64,000 nucleotides of DNA, taken from positions 434,001 to 498,000 of the forward strand of contig CAWAJB010000019.1 of NCBI GenBank assembly GCA_963782185.1, written 5' to 3'. Both the position numbers and the translations under genes were made by a program. Shown in pieces: positions 55,661 to 64,000 of this stretch. The DNA is from RYN-230 sp963782185. GTDB lineage: Bacteria > Actinomycetota > Actinomycetes > Streptosporangiales > Streptosporangiaceae. Position 1 is the first letter of the stretch. Every line of letters starts with the position of its first letter. The notes beneath the pieces are model-generated. The model saw only the letters and a list, made by a program, of their open reading frames with translations. It had not been told where the DNA came from and made no database searches.

Positions 55661-55851
55661 GACCGGAACCTCCTCAGCGTCACGGTGCTAACTACGGCGG
55701 CCGGAGCATCGGCCCGAGCGGTCTCGCAGCGGCTCGCTGAGCGGGGGAACGGCGGGGAAGTGCGGCCGTGCCGGAAATGGCTGGCAGGGATCTCAGCGTC
55801 CGGGGCACCGGCCACCGCCGGTGCGAAGGATCTCGCCGGTGACCTAGGCAT

Positions 55852-56309
55852 TCACCCGGGCTCCCCGCCAGACGTACGCAACGGCCAGTATGACCAGTCC
55901 CCTTCTGGGTCGGTGGTTTGTCCACTTCGATCAGATGACCGTCGGGATCGCGGATGTAGCAACGCTTCTCGTACTGGTGCTGTTTCGGCGGCGTCAGGAA
56001 ATTGGCACCGCGGGCGCTCCATTCGGCGTACACGGCCTCGATGTCTTTGACCCGGATGTTGAGGAAGCTGCTGACCCGGTCGGGATCGCGGGGCGTCTCC
56101 AGGGTGACCGTCGGCTTGTCGTCGGTCGGGCCTCCGCCGGCATTGATGACGATCCAGCTGTTGGCTAGCGCAACATTGACCGGGTCTCCGGGACGTTCCA
56201 CCCGGCCGCCGAGTACTTCGGTGTAGAAGCGCCGAGAGCGCTCGACATCGTCCGAGACGATGAAGTGGGTCAGCAAAATTCCCTCTGGGAGCGGTGGGAA
56301 GTTGGCCAT
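55852..56309 (-). pseudogene. VOC (glyoxalase) family protein with one frameshift near its end
   Basis: A protein of about 150 residues once repaired. LTHFIVSDDVERSRRFYTEVLG and ALANSWIVINAGGG mark the first half, and YIRDPDGHLIEV the second metal strand. Right after IEV at about 55925 one G appears missing; the other phase continues the normal family ending (GQTTDPEGDWSYWP) and stops at 55852. The start ATG 56309 precedes the first strand. All metal ligands are intact, so the shift may be a sequencing error. Confidence 0.8.
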
Positions 56310-56549
56310 CTGGCGCCTCCAATGGTTGGGTCTCACACCCCGCTTACGACGGGCCTGCAGTGCGCAGGAGTTGTCCCGCCGCTGCATGCCAGGGAGTCTA
56401 ATGCTGTCTGAACCTCGGTCCACGTGCGTGAATGGGGGTTCATCAGGGCGTGTCGTGCCGGCGCGCAATGTGCCCTCTGATCTGGGGACGATAGGAGTTG
56501 CTGAAGCTACCGTCGCCGGGCTGGAGAGGACACCGCGCAAGTGCGGTTG

Positions 56550-57068
56550 TTACCCGAGCTGGCGAAGATTCATGCCCCCGGCGTCGTGCACGGCCTCGAC
56601 GTAGCCGCCGGGATCACCCAAGAAAAACGAGACGACCCGCAAGCCGGCCTCGAGGGCCTGATCAAGGTGATGGTGATGATCTGAGGTGAGAACGAAGTTG
56701 CCGCCGAACGGCCGCGCGGTCAGCGCCGCCGTCTCCCGGACGACAGCCCCGATGTCAGCAGACTTCGAGTAGTCGCCGGCGTCCCAGGCCTCGCGCAGCC
56801 CCGGCGTGCTCAGATCCCAGTCCGGCCGATCTCGGCCGTGGCCGCGCAGGTCGCGCAGATCCTTTTGGACAATCCGGCCGGGGTCGGACAGGAAAGGCCA
56901 CTGGGCGCCGACCGAGGCGCGGAACTCCTGCAGCGTGTGATGGTCGTCGGTGGCGATCGTGGCGACCTGGGTATAAGCCACCGCGATCTCCGGGTAGTGC
57001 CCAGCCAGCTCCAGGTGCTGCCGGTGCTCTTTCGGGCAGTAGTTGCCGCGCGCGAGCGTCAGGATCAA
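56550..57068 (-). pseudogene. Three-part chimeric ORF: peroxiredoxin pieces joined to a nitronate monooxygenase piece
   Basis: From TTG at 57068 the frame reads ILTLARGNYCPKEHRQHLEL ... GRIVQKDLRDL, the N-terminal part of an AhpC/TSA-like protein; then PDWDLSTPGLREAWDAGDYS, which belongs at that protein's C-terminus, so about 60 residues are deleted; then AVVRETAALTARPFGGNFVL ... GDPGGYVEAVHDAGG, part of a nitronate monooxygenase, ending at 56550. It begins right after the MOSC gene's stop in the same phase. The ORF is an artefact of two in-frame deletions and should not be active. Confidence 0.72.
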
Positions 57069-57089
57069 CGGGTCCCGCCCGCCGGGTGG

Positions 57090-58862
57090 TTACAGGTCGA
57101 GGACCAGGTCGTCGCGTGGCTGTGAGCAGCAGATCAGTACGTCGCCTTCGGTGGGGTCATCGACGGGGTCGGGGGAATAGCTGACGGTGCCGGACATGAT
57201 GGCTGTCTCGCAGGTGTGGCACACGCCGGTGCGGCACGACCAGCGCACCGGCACGTCGCAGGCTTCGGCGAACTCGAGCAGGCTGGCGTAGCCGGGGCCC
57301 CAGCGAACGCTAAGGTCGCTGCGCGCGAACGAGACCATGGGGCCGCTGCCCTGCTCGCCGGCGGGCTGGTGCGGCCGGCGGGAGGCCGTGGGCGCGATGC
57401 CCGGCGTGATCGCGGGGTCAGGGCCGAAGACCTCGGTGCGGATGTGGCCGGCCGGGATGCCGGCCGCGGCCAGGGCAGCGGACATATCGGCCATGAACGC
57501 GGGGGGTCCGCACAGGTAGGCATCGGCGTGGCTGGGCAGGTCCAGGGCGGCGAGGACCGGCGCCGACAGGCGTCCCGCCGTGTCGTAGTCGCGGCCCTGG
57601 ACGTCGTCAGGGCCCGGGCTGCTGTAGCAGATGTCCCAGTGCGCACTGGGGAGCGCGGCCAGCAGGGCGCGGGATTCGGCCGCGAACGGCTCATCGGCGC
57701 GGCGGCGCGAGCCGTGCAGCCACCAGATATCCCGGGTGGACCGGGCAGCGGCCAGCGCGTGCAGCATGGCCAGCACCGGTGTCGCGCCGACACCCGCGCT
57801 GACCAGCAGGACCGGCGCCTGGCCAGAGCGCAGGGTAAAGGCGCCGCGCGGCGCGGCCGCCTCCAGCAGGTCACCCGCCCGCACCCGGGTGTGCAGGAAC
57901 TGGCTGCCGGCGCCGTGTTCCTCCCGCTTGACACTGATGCGGTAGTCGCGGGCGCCCGGGGGTCCCGACAGCGAATAGCTGCGCAGCAGCGGCCGCCCGG
58001 CGGGGTCAGGGTGCAGGCGCAGGGTCAGGAACTGCCCGGGCAGGGCGGCCGGCACGCTCCCGCCCCCGGGATCGGCCAGGTGCACCGAGATCACCGTGTC
58101 GCTCTCCCGGCCGATTCCGGTCACGGCAAGCTTCCGGAACCCGGGCCACGCCGGCGGCGGGCTCGCTTCGGTCAGGCCCGCGTTGCCGGCGGACTGCCCG
58201 GGCTGGCCGAGCATCTCCTGGAACGAGGTCTTCCACCCGCCGCTGAGTGCCGGGATTCTCAGCGCGCGCAGGAGCTGCTGCCGGGGATGCCCCGGCAGGT
58301 AGAGCAGGGCGTCCATCTCCGCGACCGTCATGCCTTCCGGGCCGGAGGCAAGCTTGATGATCTCCTGGCCGGCCTCTACCGTGCCCTCGGTCAGCACGCG
58401 GAAATAGAACCCGGGCCGGTGATGGGAAACCAGCAGCGCGGGCAGCTGCGGATCATCCATCCGGATACCCACCCGGAAGCAGGTGACCCGCGGCTGGGTG
58501 ACCTCGAAAACCGCGCCGCCGATCCGGTACCGGTCGCCGATGCACACCTGATCGTCGGCCAGCCCCTGGATGGTGAGGTTCTCCCCGAACTGCCCGTAGG
58601 TGAAGTCATCCCGGCCCAGCTGGTCCTGCCAGTACCGGTAGGACTCGATCTGGTAGACGAACACCGCCCGCTGCTCGCCCCCGTGCCCGGCCAGATCACC
58701 CTGCCCGTCACCGTCGATATTGAGCCGCCGCACCATCCGCGGACCGGCGGCCGGCTTCTTCCACACCGCCGTGTGCACCGTCCGGCCCTGCCAGGTCACA
58801 TCCCGCGGCATCCCCACATTGACCGACAGCAGCACGCCGACCCGCCGCCCCGAAGTCACCAC
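57090..58862 (-). CDS. MOSC-FNR-2Fe-2S fusion oxidoreductase
   Basis: A 590-residue multi-domain protein. Residues about 1-175 are a MOSC domain (GDLAGHGGEQRAVFVYQIES, FGENLTIQGL, FEVTQPRVTCFRVGIRM with the conserved Cys), about 180-235 a short helical linker of the YiiM type, about 245-480 a ferredoxin reductase module with FAD motif LLRSYSLSGPP and NAD loop SAGVGATPVLAML, and about 505-590 a plant-type 2Fe-2S domain with CRTGVCHTC and CC near the end. It resembles YiiM plus oxygenase-reductase fusions that reduce N-hydroxylated compounds by electron transfer from NADPH. The start ATG at 58862 fits homologs. Confidence 0.9.
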   Translation of the reverse strand: MVTSGRRVGVLLSVNVGMPRDVTWQGRTVHTAVWKKPAAGPRMVRRLNIDGDGQGDLAGHGGEQRAVFVYQIESYRYWQDQLGRDDFTYGQFGENLTIQGLADDQVCIGDRYRIGGAVFEVTQPRVTCFRVGIRMDDPQLPALLVSHHRPGFYFRVLTEGTVEAGQEIIKLASGPEGMTVAEMDALLYLPGHPRQQLLRALRIPALSGGWKTSFQEMLGQPGQSAGNAGLTEASPPPAWPGFRKLAVTGIGRESDTVISVHLADPGGGSVPAALPGQFLTLRLHPDPAGRPLLRSYSLSGPPGARDYRISVKREEHGAGSQFLHTRVRAGDLLEAAAPRGAFTLRSGQAPVLLVSAGVGATPVLAMLHALAAARSTRDIWWLHGSRRRADEPFAAESRALLAALPSAHWDICYSSPGPDDVQGRDYDTAGRLSAPVLAALDLPSHADAYLCGPPAFMADMSAALAAAGIPAGHIRTEVFGPDPAITPGIAPTASRRPHQPAGEQGSGPMVSFARSDLSVRWGPGYASLLEFAEACDVPVRWSCRTGVCHTCETAIMSGTVSYSPDPVDDPTEGDVLICCSQPRDDLVLDL

Positions 58863-58987
58863 CAGCTCACCTTCTCACGCAAGCGCCCGCCCGACCGCAC
58901 CGCACCGTGTTCGGCCGCAGCGTGCTGCAGGCGGCCGGGGTTGCGCTCGGCGAGGATGATGGTTTGCCAGCTCAGGTGAACAGGACA

Positions 58988-59101
58988 ATGGATCGTGACG
59001 CCAGGACCCGGGCCCGGCTAGAGCAGCACTGGAAAGCCCGGCCGCGGCGACATCGACCCGAGCGGCCGATCTACGCTGCCGACGCGATTCTGGACTACCG
59101 T
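58988..59101 (+). pseudogene. SnoaL-like gene, N-terminal fragment
   Basis: DRDARTRARLEQHWKA then IYAADAILDY is the first 35-40 residues of a well-known actinobacterial SnoaL family. Two small indels lie between these parts, and after ILDY the homology stops completely. A short remnant without its C-terminal three quarters. Confidence 0.6.
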
Positions 59102-59254
59102 GAGCCGCAGCACCCCGGGCCGCCGGACCGCGGACCAGCGAACCGGCCACGGTCTTCACCGGCGCGTCCGGCCACCCTAGGCATGACCGTAGATGCCAGA
59201 CCAAGCCCGGCGGCACCGGCACCGGCCAGTGGCACCAGGAGAGGAGCCGGGGGC

Positions 59255-59659
59255 ATGGACATGGACATGAAACTCGAGGTCGTGGTGGTGCCCGTCTCCG
59301 ACGTGGACCGGGCCAAGGACTTCTCCCAGGCGCTGGGCTGGCGGCTGGGCGCCGACTTCGTCACCGCCCCGGACTTCCGGGTGATACAGATGACCCCGCC
59401 CGGCTCGGCCTGCGAGGGCAACAGCTGGTCCGTCCAGGAGATCACCAACCGCCTGCCCGGCCGGGCGAGGTCCGCGCTCGCAGCCCGCGACTCCGTGGCC
59501 GGGCTGTCCGGTGCGCTGCGCCGCGCGGCGGCCGCGCACGGCAAACGCGAGGAGGAGACCGGGCTGCCCGACCCGGACTGGCCCGACTGGTATGCCCAGT
59601 ACCTGGCGGACGAGTCCGCCGGGCAGATGAGGGGGGAAGGGGAGGCGGGTGGGGCATGA
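59255..59659 (+). pseudogene. VOC family protein with a central deletion
   Basis: MDMDMKLEVVVVPVSDVDRA and RLGADFVTAPDFRVIQMTPPGSA match the N-terminal half of a VOC protein. Directly after GSA the sequence resumes at CEGNSWSVQEITNRLPGR and GLPDPDWPDWYAQYLADE, its C-terminal end; about 70 central residues, including a metal strand, are missing in frame. Its stop overlaps the next start by 4 bp (ATGA), so a coupled translation with the FAD oxidoreductase is still possible. Confidence 0.7.
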
Positions 59660-61017
59660 ACGGTTATGACTACGACGTGATCGTGGTGGGCGCCGGCTCG
59701 CCGGGTGAGCATTGCGCCGGCGAGCTGGCCGACGGCGGGCTGCGGGTGGCGGTGGTGGAGCGGGAGCTGGCCGGAGGCGAGTGCTCGTACTGGGCGTGCA
59801 TCCCGTCCAAGACGCTGCTGCGCCCCGGCGAGGCGGTGCATGACGCGCGGGAAGCGGCGGCCACCGCGCAGGTCGATGCCGAGGCCGCGCTGGCCTACCG
59901 GGACTTCATGGTCGCCGGCTACTCCGACGCCGGGCAGGTGCAGTGGCTGGCGGGCAAGGGCATTGACCTGATCCGCGGTGCCGGCAAGCTGGCCGGGCCG
60001 GGCGTGGTCGAAGTCAACGGCGTCCGGTACACCGCCCGGCACGTGGTGGTGGCGACCGGCTCGGACCCGGTCATACCGCCCGTCCCGGGCCTGCGCGAGC
60101 TGGACGGCGTGTGGACCAACCGCGAGGTGACCGGCATGAAGGCCGTCCCGCGCCGGCTGCTGATCCTGGGCGGCGGGCCGGTAGGCGCCGAGATGGCCCA
60201 GGCCGTGCGCCGGCTGGGCGGCGAGGTCACCCTGGTCGAGGCGGCCGGGCACGTGCTGGCCCGCGAGCCCGCGCCACTGGGCCACGCACTGGGCGAGGTG
60301 CTGCGCGCCGACGGCATCGAGCTGATCCTGGGCGTGACCGCGACCGCCGCGCGGCGCGACGGCCCGGACTACGTCCTGACCCTCGAAGACGGCCGTGAGC
60401 TGCGCGGCGACCACCTGCTTGCCGCCACCGGCAGGCGCCCGCGGCTGCCCGCCGGCCTGGACACGGTCGGCGTCACCGCCGGCCCGCACGGCATCGCAGT
60501 TGACGCGCACCTGCATGCGGGCGAGCGGCTGTGGGCGATCGGCGACGTCACCGGCGTCCGGCTGCTGACCCACGTGGGCAAGTACCAGGGCGAGGTGGTC
60601 GCGGCGAACATCCTCGGCGAGCCGCGCGAGGCCCACTATGAGGCCATCCCAGACGTGGTCTACACCGACCCGCAAGCCGCCGCGGTCGGCGCCACCGAAG
60701 CCCCGTTCAGCGTGACCGCTCCGGTGTCCGAGGTGGCCAAGACGGCCACCTACACGCACGCCTACGCCACCTCCAGCGGCTTCGTGACCCTGCTGTCCGA
60801 CGGCGAGCACCTGACCGGCGCCTACGCGCTCGGCCCCGAGGCCGGGGAATGGATGCAGCAGGCCACCCTGGCCATCCGTGCCCGTGTCCCGCTGCCGGTG
60901 CTGCGCGATGTCATCCAGCCCTTCCCCACCTTCTCCGAGATCTACGTGACCGCGCTCAAGTCGCTGCACAGCCAGATCACCGCCGCCAGCCCGCCAACCG
61001 GGGCGGCATCGCCATGA
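59656..61017 (+). CDS. FAD-dependent disulfide oxidoreductase (dihydrolipoyl dehydrogenase/mercuric reductase type)
   Basis: A 453-residue flavoprotein. FAD is bound by VIVVGAGSPGEHCAGELA; the redox disulfide is in GGECSYWACIPSK near residue 42; NAD(P) is bound by LLILGGGPVGAEMAQAV near 178 and the second FAD part by GERLWAIGDVTGV near 290; the dimerisation domain ends with HSQITAAS. The end lacks the HPT motif with the catalytic His-Glu pair of lipoamide dehydrogenases, so its acceptor is uncertain. The ATG overlaps the preceding remnant by 4 bp. Confidence 0.9.
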   Translation: MNGYDYDVIVVGAGSPGEHCAGELADGGLRVAVVERELAGGECSYWACIPSKTLLRPGEAVHDAREAAATAQVDAEAALAYRDFMVAGYSDAGQVQWLAGKGIDLIRGAGKLAGPGVVEVNGVRYTARHVVVATGSDPVIPPVPGLRELDGVWTNREVTGMKAVPRRLLILGGGPVGAEMAQAVRRLGGEVTLVEAAGHVLAREPAPLGHALGEVLRADGIELILGVTATAARRDGPDYVLTLEDGRELRGDHLLAATGRRPRLPAGLDTVGVTAGPHGIAVDAHLHAGERLWAIGDVTGVRLLTHVGKYQGEVVAANILGEPREAHYEAIPDVVYTDPQAAAVGATEAPFSVTAPVSEVAKTATYTHAYATSSGFVTLLSDGEHLTGAYALGPEAGEWMQQATLAIRARVPLPVLRDVIQPFPTFSEIYVTALKSLHSQITAASPPTGAASP

Positions 61018-61124
61018 ACCAAGACCGCTCCGCGACCCGCGCCCAGAACGCCGGCGAACGGCTGCGCCGTGCCGGGCCTCCCCAGGCCCGGCGGCACCGT
61101 GACCGGCCGCCGAGATCGGCCACC

Positions 61125-61394
61125 GGGAGGAATCATGACACCGACTGCGGGATGCTCAGGTTCACCGACAGTGAGATGCAGGCGCGGCTCCGCAAAGAGA
61201 CAGGGCGGACGCCGGTTGCGCCGGCCAGGTTCTACGGCTTCACCGACGCCGATGAGAACGCCAAGGAGCAGATTCAGAAGGCCAGGTCGCATCCGTGGAT
61301 CTCGCCGGAGGTCCCGATCAGGGGGTTCGTTTTTGACGTGAGCACCGGGCGGCTCAGCGAAGTGTTCCAGGACGGGGAGACCGTCACTGGCTAG
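61125..61394 (+). pseudogene. Beta-carbonic anhydrase, C-terminal half
   Basis: NHDTDCGMLRFTDSEMQARL and IQKARSHPWISPEVPIRGFV match the second half of a beta-type carbonic anhydrase, including two of the three zinc ligands (His and Cys of HDTDCGM). The N-terminal domain with the first Cys ligand and the Asp-Arg dyad is absent. A remnant following the FAD oxidoreductase. Confidence 0.75.
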
Positions 61395-61566
61395 TAATGG
61401 CGGCGCCGCCTCGCTGGTACTGCCACCGGGCGTCGTGCTCATCGGCGTGAGCGCGCTGATACTCGTGTTATGACTGACACCGAGTACCTGATCGCCGAGG
61501 TCCGCCAACTGCGCACCGACGTCGCCCGGCTGCACGCCGGAGTGCTCGTCCGGCACCTGGACGAAG

Positions 61567-61845
61567 ATGTTCTTCAAAGACCTGTCCACCAACCCGCGCA
61601 CCCAGTACAAGGTCCACAAGTGGGGCGCGATCTACTGGCTGATCAATTTCCCTCTGATCTGCTGCCTGTTCTTCTTCGCGCCCACGCTGTGGCTCAAGGT
61701 TGGCATCTTCATCACGCTTATCTACTCGGTCTACGCCAACTTTGCGACCGACTACGGCGGCATGTCAGCGGCCGAGGCAGCGTTCGAGGAGCCGCAGCCG
61801 CAGCCGCCGCCGATCTCACTTGAGCCGCCGGTGCCTCCGGTATGA
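61567..61845 (+). CDS. Small membrane protein of an actinomycete family
   Basis: A 92-residue protein with two hydrophobic helices (IYWLINFPLICCLFFFAPTLW and GIFITLIYSVYANF) and the conserved NPRTQYKVHKWGAIYW entry and FATDYGGMSA end. A coherent upstream frame from ATG 61470 (MTDTEYLIAEVRQLRTDVAR) is one base out of phase; together they look like one protein broken by a single indel near 61565. No function is known. Confidence 0.7.
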   Translation: MFFKDLSTNPRTQYKVHKWGAIYWLINFPLICCLFFFAPTLWLKVGIFITLIYSVYANFATDYGGMSAAEAAFEEPQPQPPPISLEPPVPPV

Positions 61846-62056
61846 GACGGCGCAAGCCTCCCGGCGTTGCCGGTCGCCCCTGGGTGCGAGGCGGCGCATC
61901 AGAGGCTCCGCAAGGAGTGGGAACTGGTCGTGGAGGCCAGGCAGGCGGCGTATCCGCGAACGGATGGCCCACATCGGCCCGTACGGGCTGGCCCGGTCGC
62001 CGAAGCGCCATCCCCGCCAAATCAGACGGGCAGCCCAGGCCAAAGGAGATGCCGAC

Positions 62057-62347
62057 ATGCCGAGCCAGGCCATGCAGGACCTGATCGACGCCTTCAGGGA
62101 CCGGCAGAAGGCCAGTGCCAGCCAGGCCCCGCCCACTCTGGAAGAGCGCCGCGCCGCCTTCGCCCCCGCCGGCCGCGTTCATCCGGTGCCTGACGACGTG
62201 CTGGTAAGTGAGGTGACCGCGGGCGGGGTGCCCGCCCACTGGCTTGCCGCCCCGGGAACGGACACCGGCCGGGTGCTGCTGTTCCTGCACGGCGGAGGTT
62301 ACGAGCTCGGTCGCTGCGCAGCGACGGCCAGCTGGCCGCCCGGCTAG
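62057..62347 (+). pseudogene. HSL-type alpha/beta hydrolase, N-terminal fragment
   Basis: SQAMQDLIDAFRDRQKAS, PVPDDVLVSEVTAGGVPAHWL and LLFLHGGGYELG are the first 90 residues of a hormone-sensitive-lipase-like esterase with its HGGG oxyanion motif. After HGGGYELG one base is missing and the other phase continues SLRSDGQLAARLGWASGMRL, then the homology ends at about 62380 and an integrase fragment begins. AAAGGAG precedes ATG 62057. Confidence 0.75.
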
Positions 62348-62380
62348 GCTGGGCCAGCGGGATGCGGCTCCTGTTCTTTC

Positions 62381-62482
62381 CTCGCTGCCGATGGGCGGCG
62401 GCTGGACCGGCACAGCGCTGCCCGGGTCGTGCGCCGGGTGGCCCGCCGTGCCGGGATCGCCAAGCCCATAGGGCATCCCTGG
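62381..62482 (+). pseudogene. Tyrosine recombinase fragment 3
   Basis: In one phase the sequence reads LAADGRRLDRHSAARVVRRV then ARRAGIAKPIGHP. This is a segment of actinomycete phage-type integrases shortly before the catalytic HTLRHAF box. It joins directly onto the truncated hydrolase gene at about 62380. Confidence 0.7.
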
Positions 62483-62773
62483 CCTTACCCTGGTCTGCGA
62501 TATGGCGGACAGGGAGGCCAGGTCAGGCTCAGAGCCTTGCCCACGGCGAGTCGGGTCAGATAGCCAAACCGGGTCCTGCTAGCCGAGGTCAGGCGGTCTC
62601 GTGCTCCCCGGACCCGCTGGAGGTCCCGTCCGACGGCCAGGTGCTCATCTGCTGCTCCGGCCCCGGTCCGACATTGGCCTGGGGGCATGTAATCGGGAAC
62701 GGCACCCCGCCGCGCGACACACAGCCGCAGTAGCCCGCCATGGGCAGCGCCAATTCGGCTGGCGTCGGGCGGC

Positions 62774-63504
62774 TCAGAGTCGGCCGCCGTCGATGTGCAG
62801 GACCTCTCCGGTGACGTACGGCGCTGACTCGAGGTACAGGATGCCTTCCACGATGTCGCTGACCTGGCCCGCGCGGCCGAGCGGCGGCAGTTTCCCCGCC
62901 AGCGCCTCGGGGGTGTAGGATCGGCTGGGTGCATGGGGGTCTGGATGATCCCGGGCGCGACGGCGTTGACGCGGATGCCGCGGGAGGCGTACTCGACGGC
63001 CAGCGACCTGGTGACCGCGGCCAGGCCGCCCTTGGTCAGCGCGGTCAGCGCGGTTGGCTCCACGGAGTCGGCGCGGTCCGCGATGCTGGCGCTGATGTTG
63101 ACGACATGGCCGCTGCCGCGCTTGAGCATCTGGCCGATGGCGCGCTGGGTCAGCCAGAAGAACCCGGCCAGGTTGACGCCGGTGACCAGCGCGTAGTCGT
63201 CGGCGGTGTAGTCGGTGAATGGCTTGGAGACGAAGACGCCTGCGTTGTTGACCAGGGTGTCGACCCGCCCGAAGCGGTCGATTGCCTGGCTGATGATCTG
63301 GTCGGCGGTGGCCTGCTCGGAGATGTCGCCCTCGACCGTGAGGACCCCCGGGTCGCTCGACGGCTTGATGTGCAGAGCATTCGCCACGACCGCCCAGCGC
63401 CGCTGCCGGTATCCCTCGACCAGGCCGGCGCCGATCCCCTGCGAGCCGCCGGTCACGATGGCCACCTTCTGCCCGGTCTCGCTCACTGGCTTCTCCGTTC
63501 TCAT
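62774..63504 (-). pseudogene. Short-chain dehydrogenase/reductase with one frameshift
   Basis: A protein of about 243 residues if repaired. The NAD(P) loop is AIVTGGSQGIGAGL, then NNAGVF near 90 and NISASIADRA near 143. In place of the catalytic Tyr of YxxxK there is TALTALTKGG, with Thr at the Tyr position and the Lys kept. After GIIQTPMHPA at about 62920 the phase shifts; the other phase gives the normal end YTPEALAGKLPPLGRAGQ and YVTGEVLHIDGGRL to 62774. Start ATG 63504 follows the usual distance. Confidence 0.8.
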
Positions 63505-63523
63505 GTGGTACTCATGTGTCCGC

Positions 63524-64000
63524 TCACGGGCGACGGAGGCTCAGTCGGGAAGGTCCTCCGGGCGCGGCATCAGGCCTGCAGCGGGAGGTGAGCTCGGCGA
63601 CGATGTCCGCTGCTGATTGTCGCTGCGTCACTAGTGCGACGCCCTGTCCGGCCCACATCGAGAGCGCCTCGATGTCACCGGTCGTCCCGGCCATCGGCGG
63701 CGCTCCCTCGTAACGAACGATTGCCTCGCCGGAGGCAAGATGCGCGATCACGTCGCCTATTCCGGGCCGCTGGTCGTCTGGGGGGCAGCCCGCGGCTTCC
63801 CACGCCTTGGCCGTTGAGTTGCGGAGGGCGCGGTGGGGAGAGTCGGGCCACCCGACGTCGTACAGGTTGGGATACCACTGCGGATCGGTCTCGGCCGCGG
63901 CTATCAGCCGGCGCCGGTAGTCCTCGTGGATCGGCATCTCCTCGGCCAGCAGGAACCGCGTGCCTACCCACGCGGCCTGCGCGCCGAGGGCGAACACCGC
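63524..64000 (-). CDS. Nitronate monooxygenase, partial at the window edge
   Basis: C-terminal about 158 residues of a 2-nitropropane dioxygenase/nitronate monooxygenase: GAQAAWVGTRFLLAEEMPIH, the PNLYDVGWPDSPHR segment and the GQGVALV region near the end. FMN-dependent oxidation of alkyl nitronates is the family activity. The start lies beyond 64000. The C-terminus after AELTSRCR is unusual and may be altered. Another nitronate monooxygenase piece lies at 56550-56790. Confidence 0.85.
   Translation of the reverse strand, partial: AVFALGAQAAWVGTRFLLAEEMPIHEDYRRRLIAAAETDPQWYPNLYDVGWPDSPHRALRNSTAKAWEAAGCPPDDQRPGIGDVIAHLASGEAIVRYEGAPPMAGTTGDIEALSMWAGQGVALVTQRQSAADIVAELTSRCRPDAAPGGPSRLSLRRP

Noticed and set aside
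57216..58979. Plus-strand frame of 587 codons
   Set aside because: Antisense shadow of the MOSC-reductase gene, no family features.
59095..60969. Minus-strand frame of 624 codons
   Set aside because: Antisense shadow of the FAD disulfide oxidoreductase, which has all flavoprotein motifs on the plus strand.

Overview
The window is high-GC actinomycete DNA with GC-rich codon use, leaderless-looking or strong GGAGG-type starts and GTG/TTG starts. Gene content (F420-type and LLM oxidoreductases, HelR, ECF41 sigma factor, AICE-type integrase fragments, HATPase/STAS partner-switch proteins) fits a Streptomyces/Streptosporangiales-like soil actinobacterium; the genus cannot be fixed from this sequence alone. 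No rRNA, tRNA or CRISPR array was found.

Left part (1-24 kb) is mostly chromosomal: pntB, a pirin, a universal stress protein, an Rv1733c-like membrane protein, a GntR regulator, a REC plus kinase-like pair, a NarL-type regulator, an acetyl xylan esterase and a DUF5996 protein. At 10.2-16.5 kb lies a partner-switching block: a STAS gene, a giant PAS-kinase-REC-PAS-SpoIIE-HATPase gene riddled with indels, a second STAS gene and a SpoIIE-HATPase protein. Then come enolase, a class II aldolase, a carboxyethylornithine synthase-like enzyme, an aldo/keto reductase and a TetR regulator with its likely operator.

The most coherent functional unit is at 24.2-27.8 kb: a rifamycin-associated element (RAE) sits directly upstream of a two-gene operon coding a rifamycin-type glycosyltransferase and the RNA polymerase-recycling ATPase HelR, which overlap by 4 bp. 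It combines drug inactivation with target protection, although the glycosyltransferase carries an apparent single-base frameshift.

From 29.8 kb onward the window is an accessory region with many scars: three tyrosine-recombinase C-terminal fragments, each joined directly to a truncated host gene (DUF6841 protein, type B carboxylesterase, alpha/beta hydrolase), two near-identical 19-bp att-like repeats 4.5 kb apart, a HigBA toxin-antitoxin pair with a palindromic operator, an XRE regulator with two small overlapping genes, and two copies (one with an amber codon) of an unnamed small-protein family. An ECF41 sigma factor and a SnoaL-like gene diverge from a striking near-symmetric 77-bp region that contains two mirror-image copies of an ECF41-like promoter.

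The right part (39-64 kb) mixes intact genes (LUD protein, methyltransferase, APH-type kinase, secreted phosphoesterase, GPP34 protein, DinB, a DUF4062-STAND-TPR ATPase, LLM oxidoreductase, F420-reductase-like protein, MOSC-reductase fusion, FAD disulfide oxidoreductase) with a graveyard of truncated or internally deleted genes, several fused in frame into chimeric ORFs. Single-base frameshifts are common; most leave all motifs intact, so either very recent decay or sequencing indels must be considered before calling any of them a true pseudogene.
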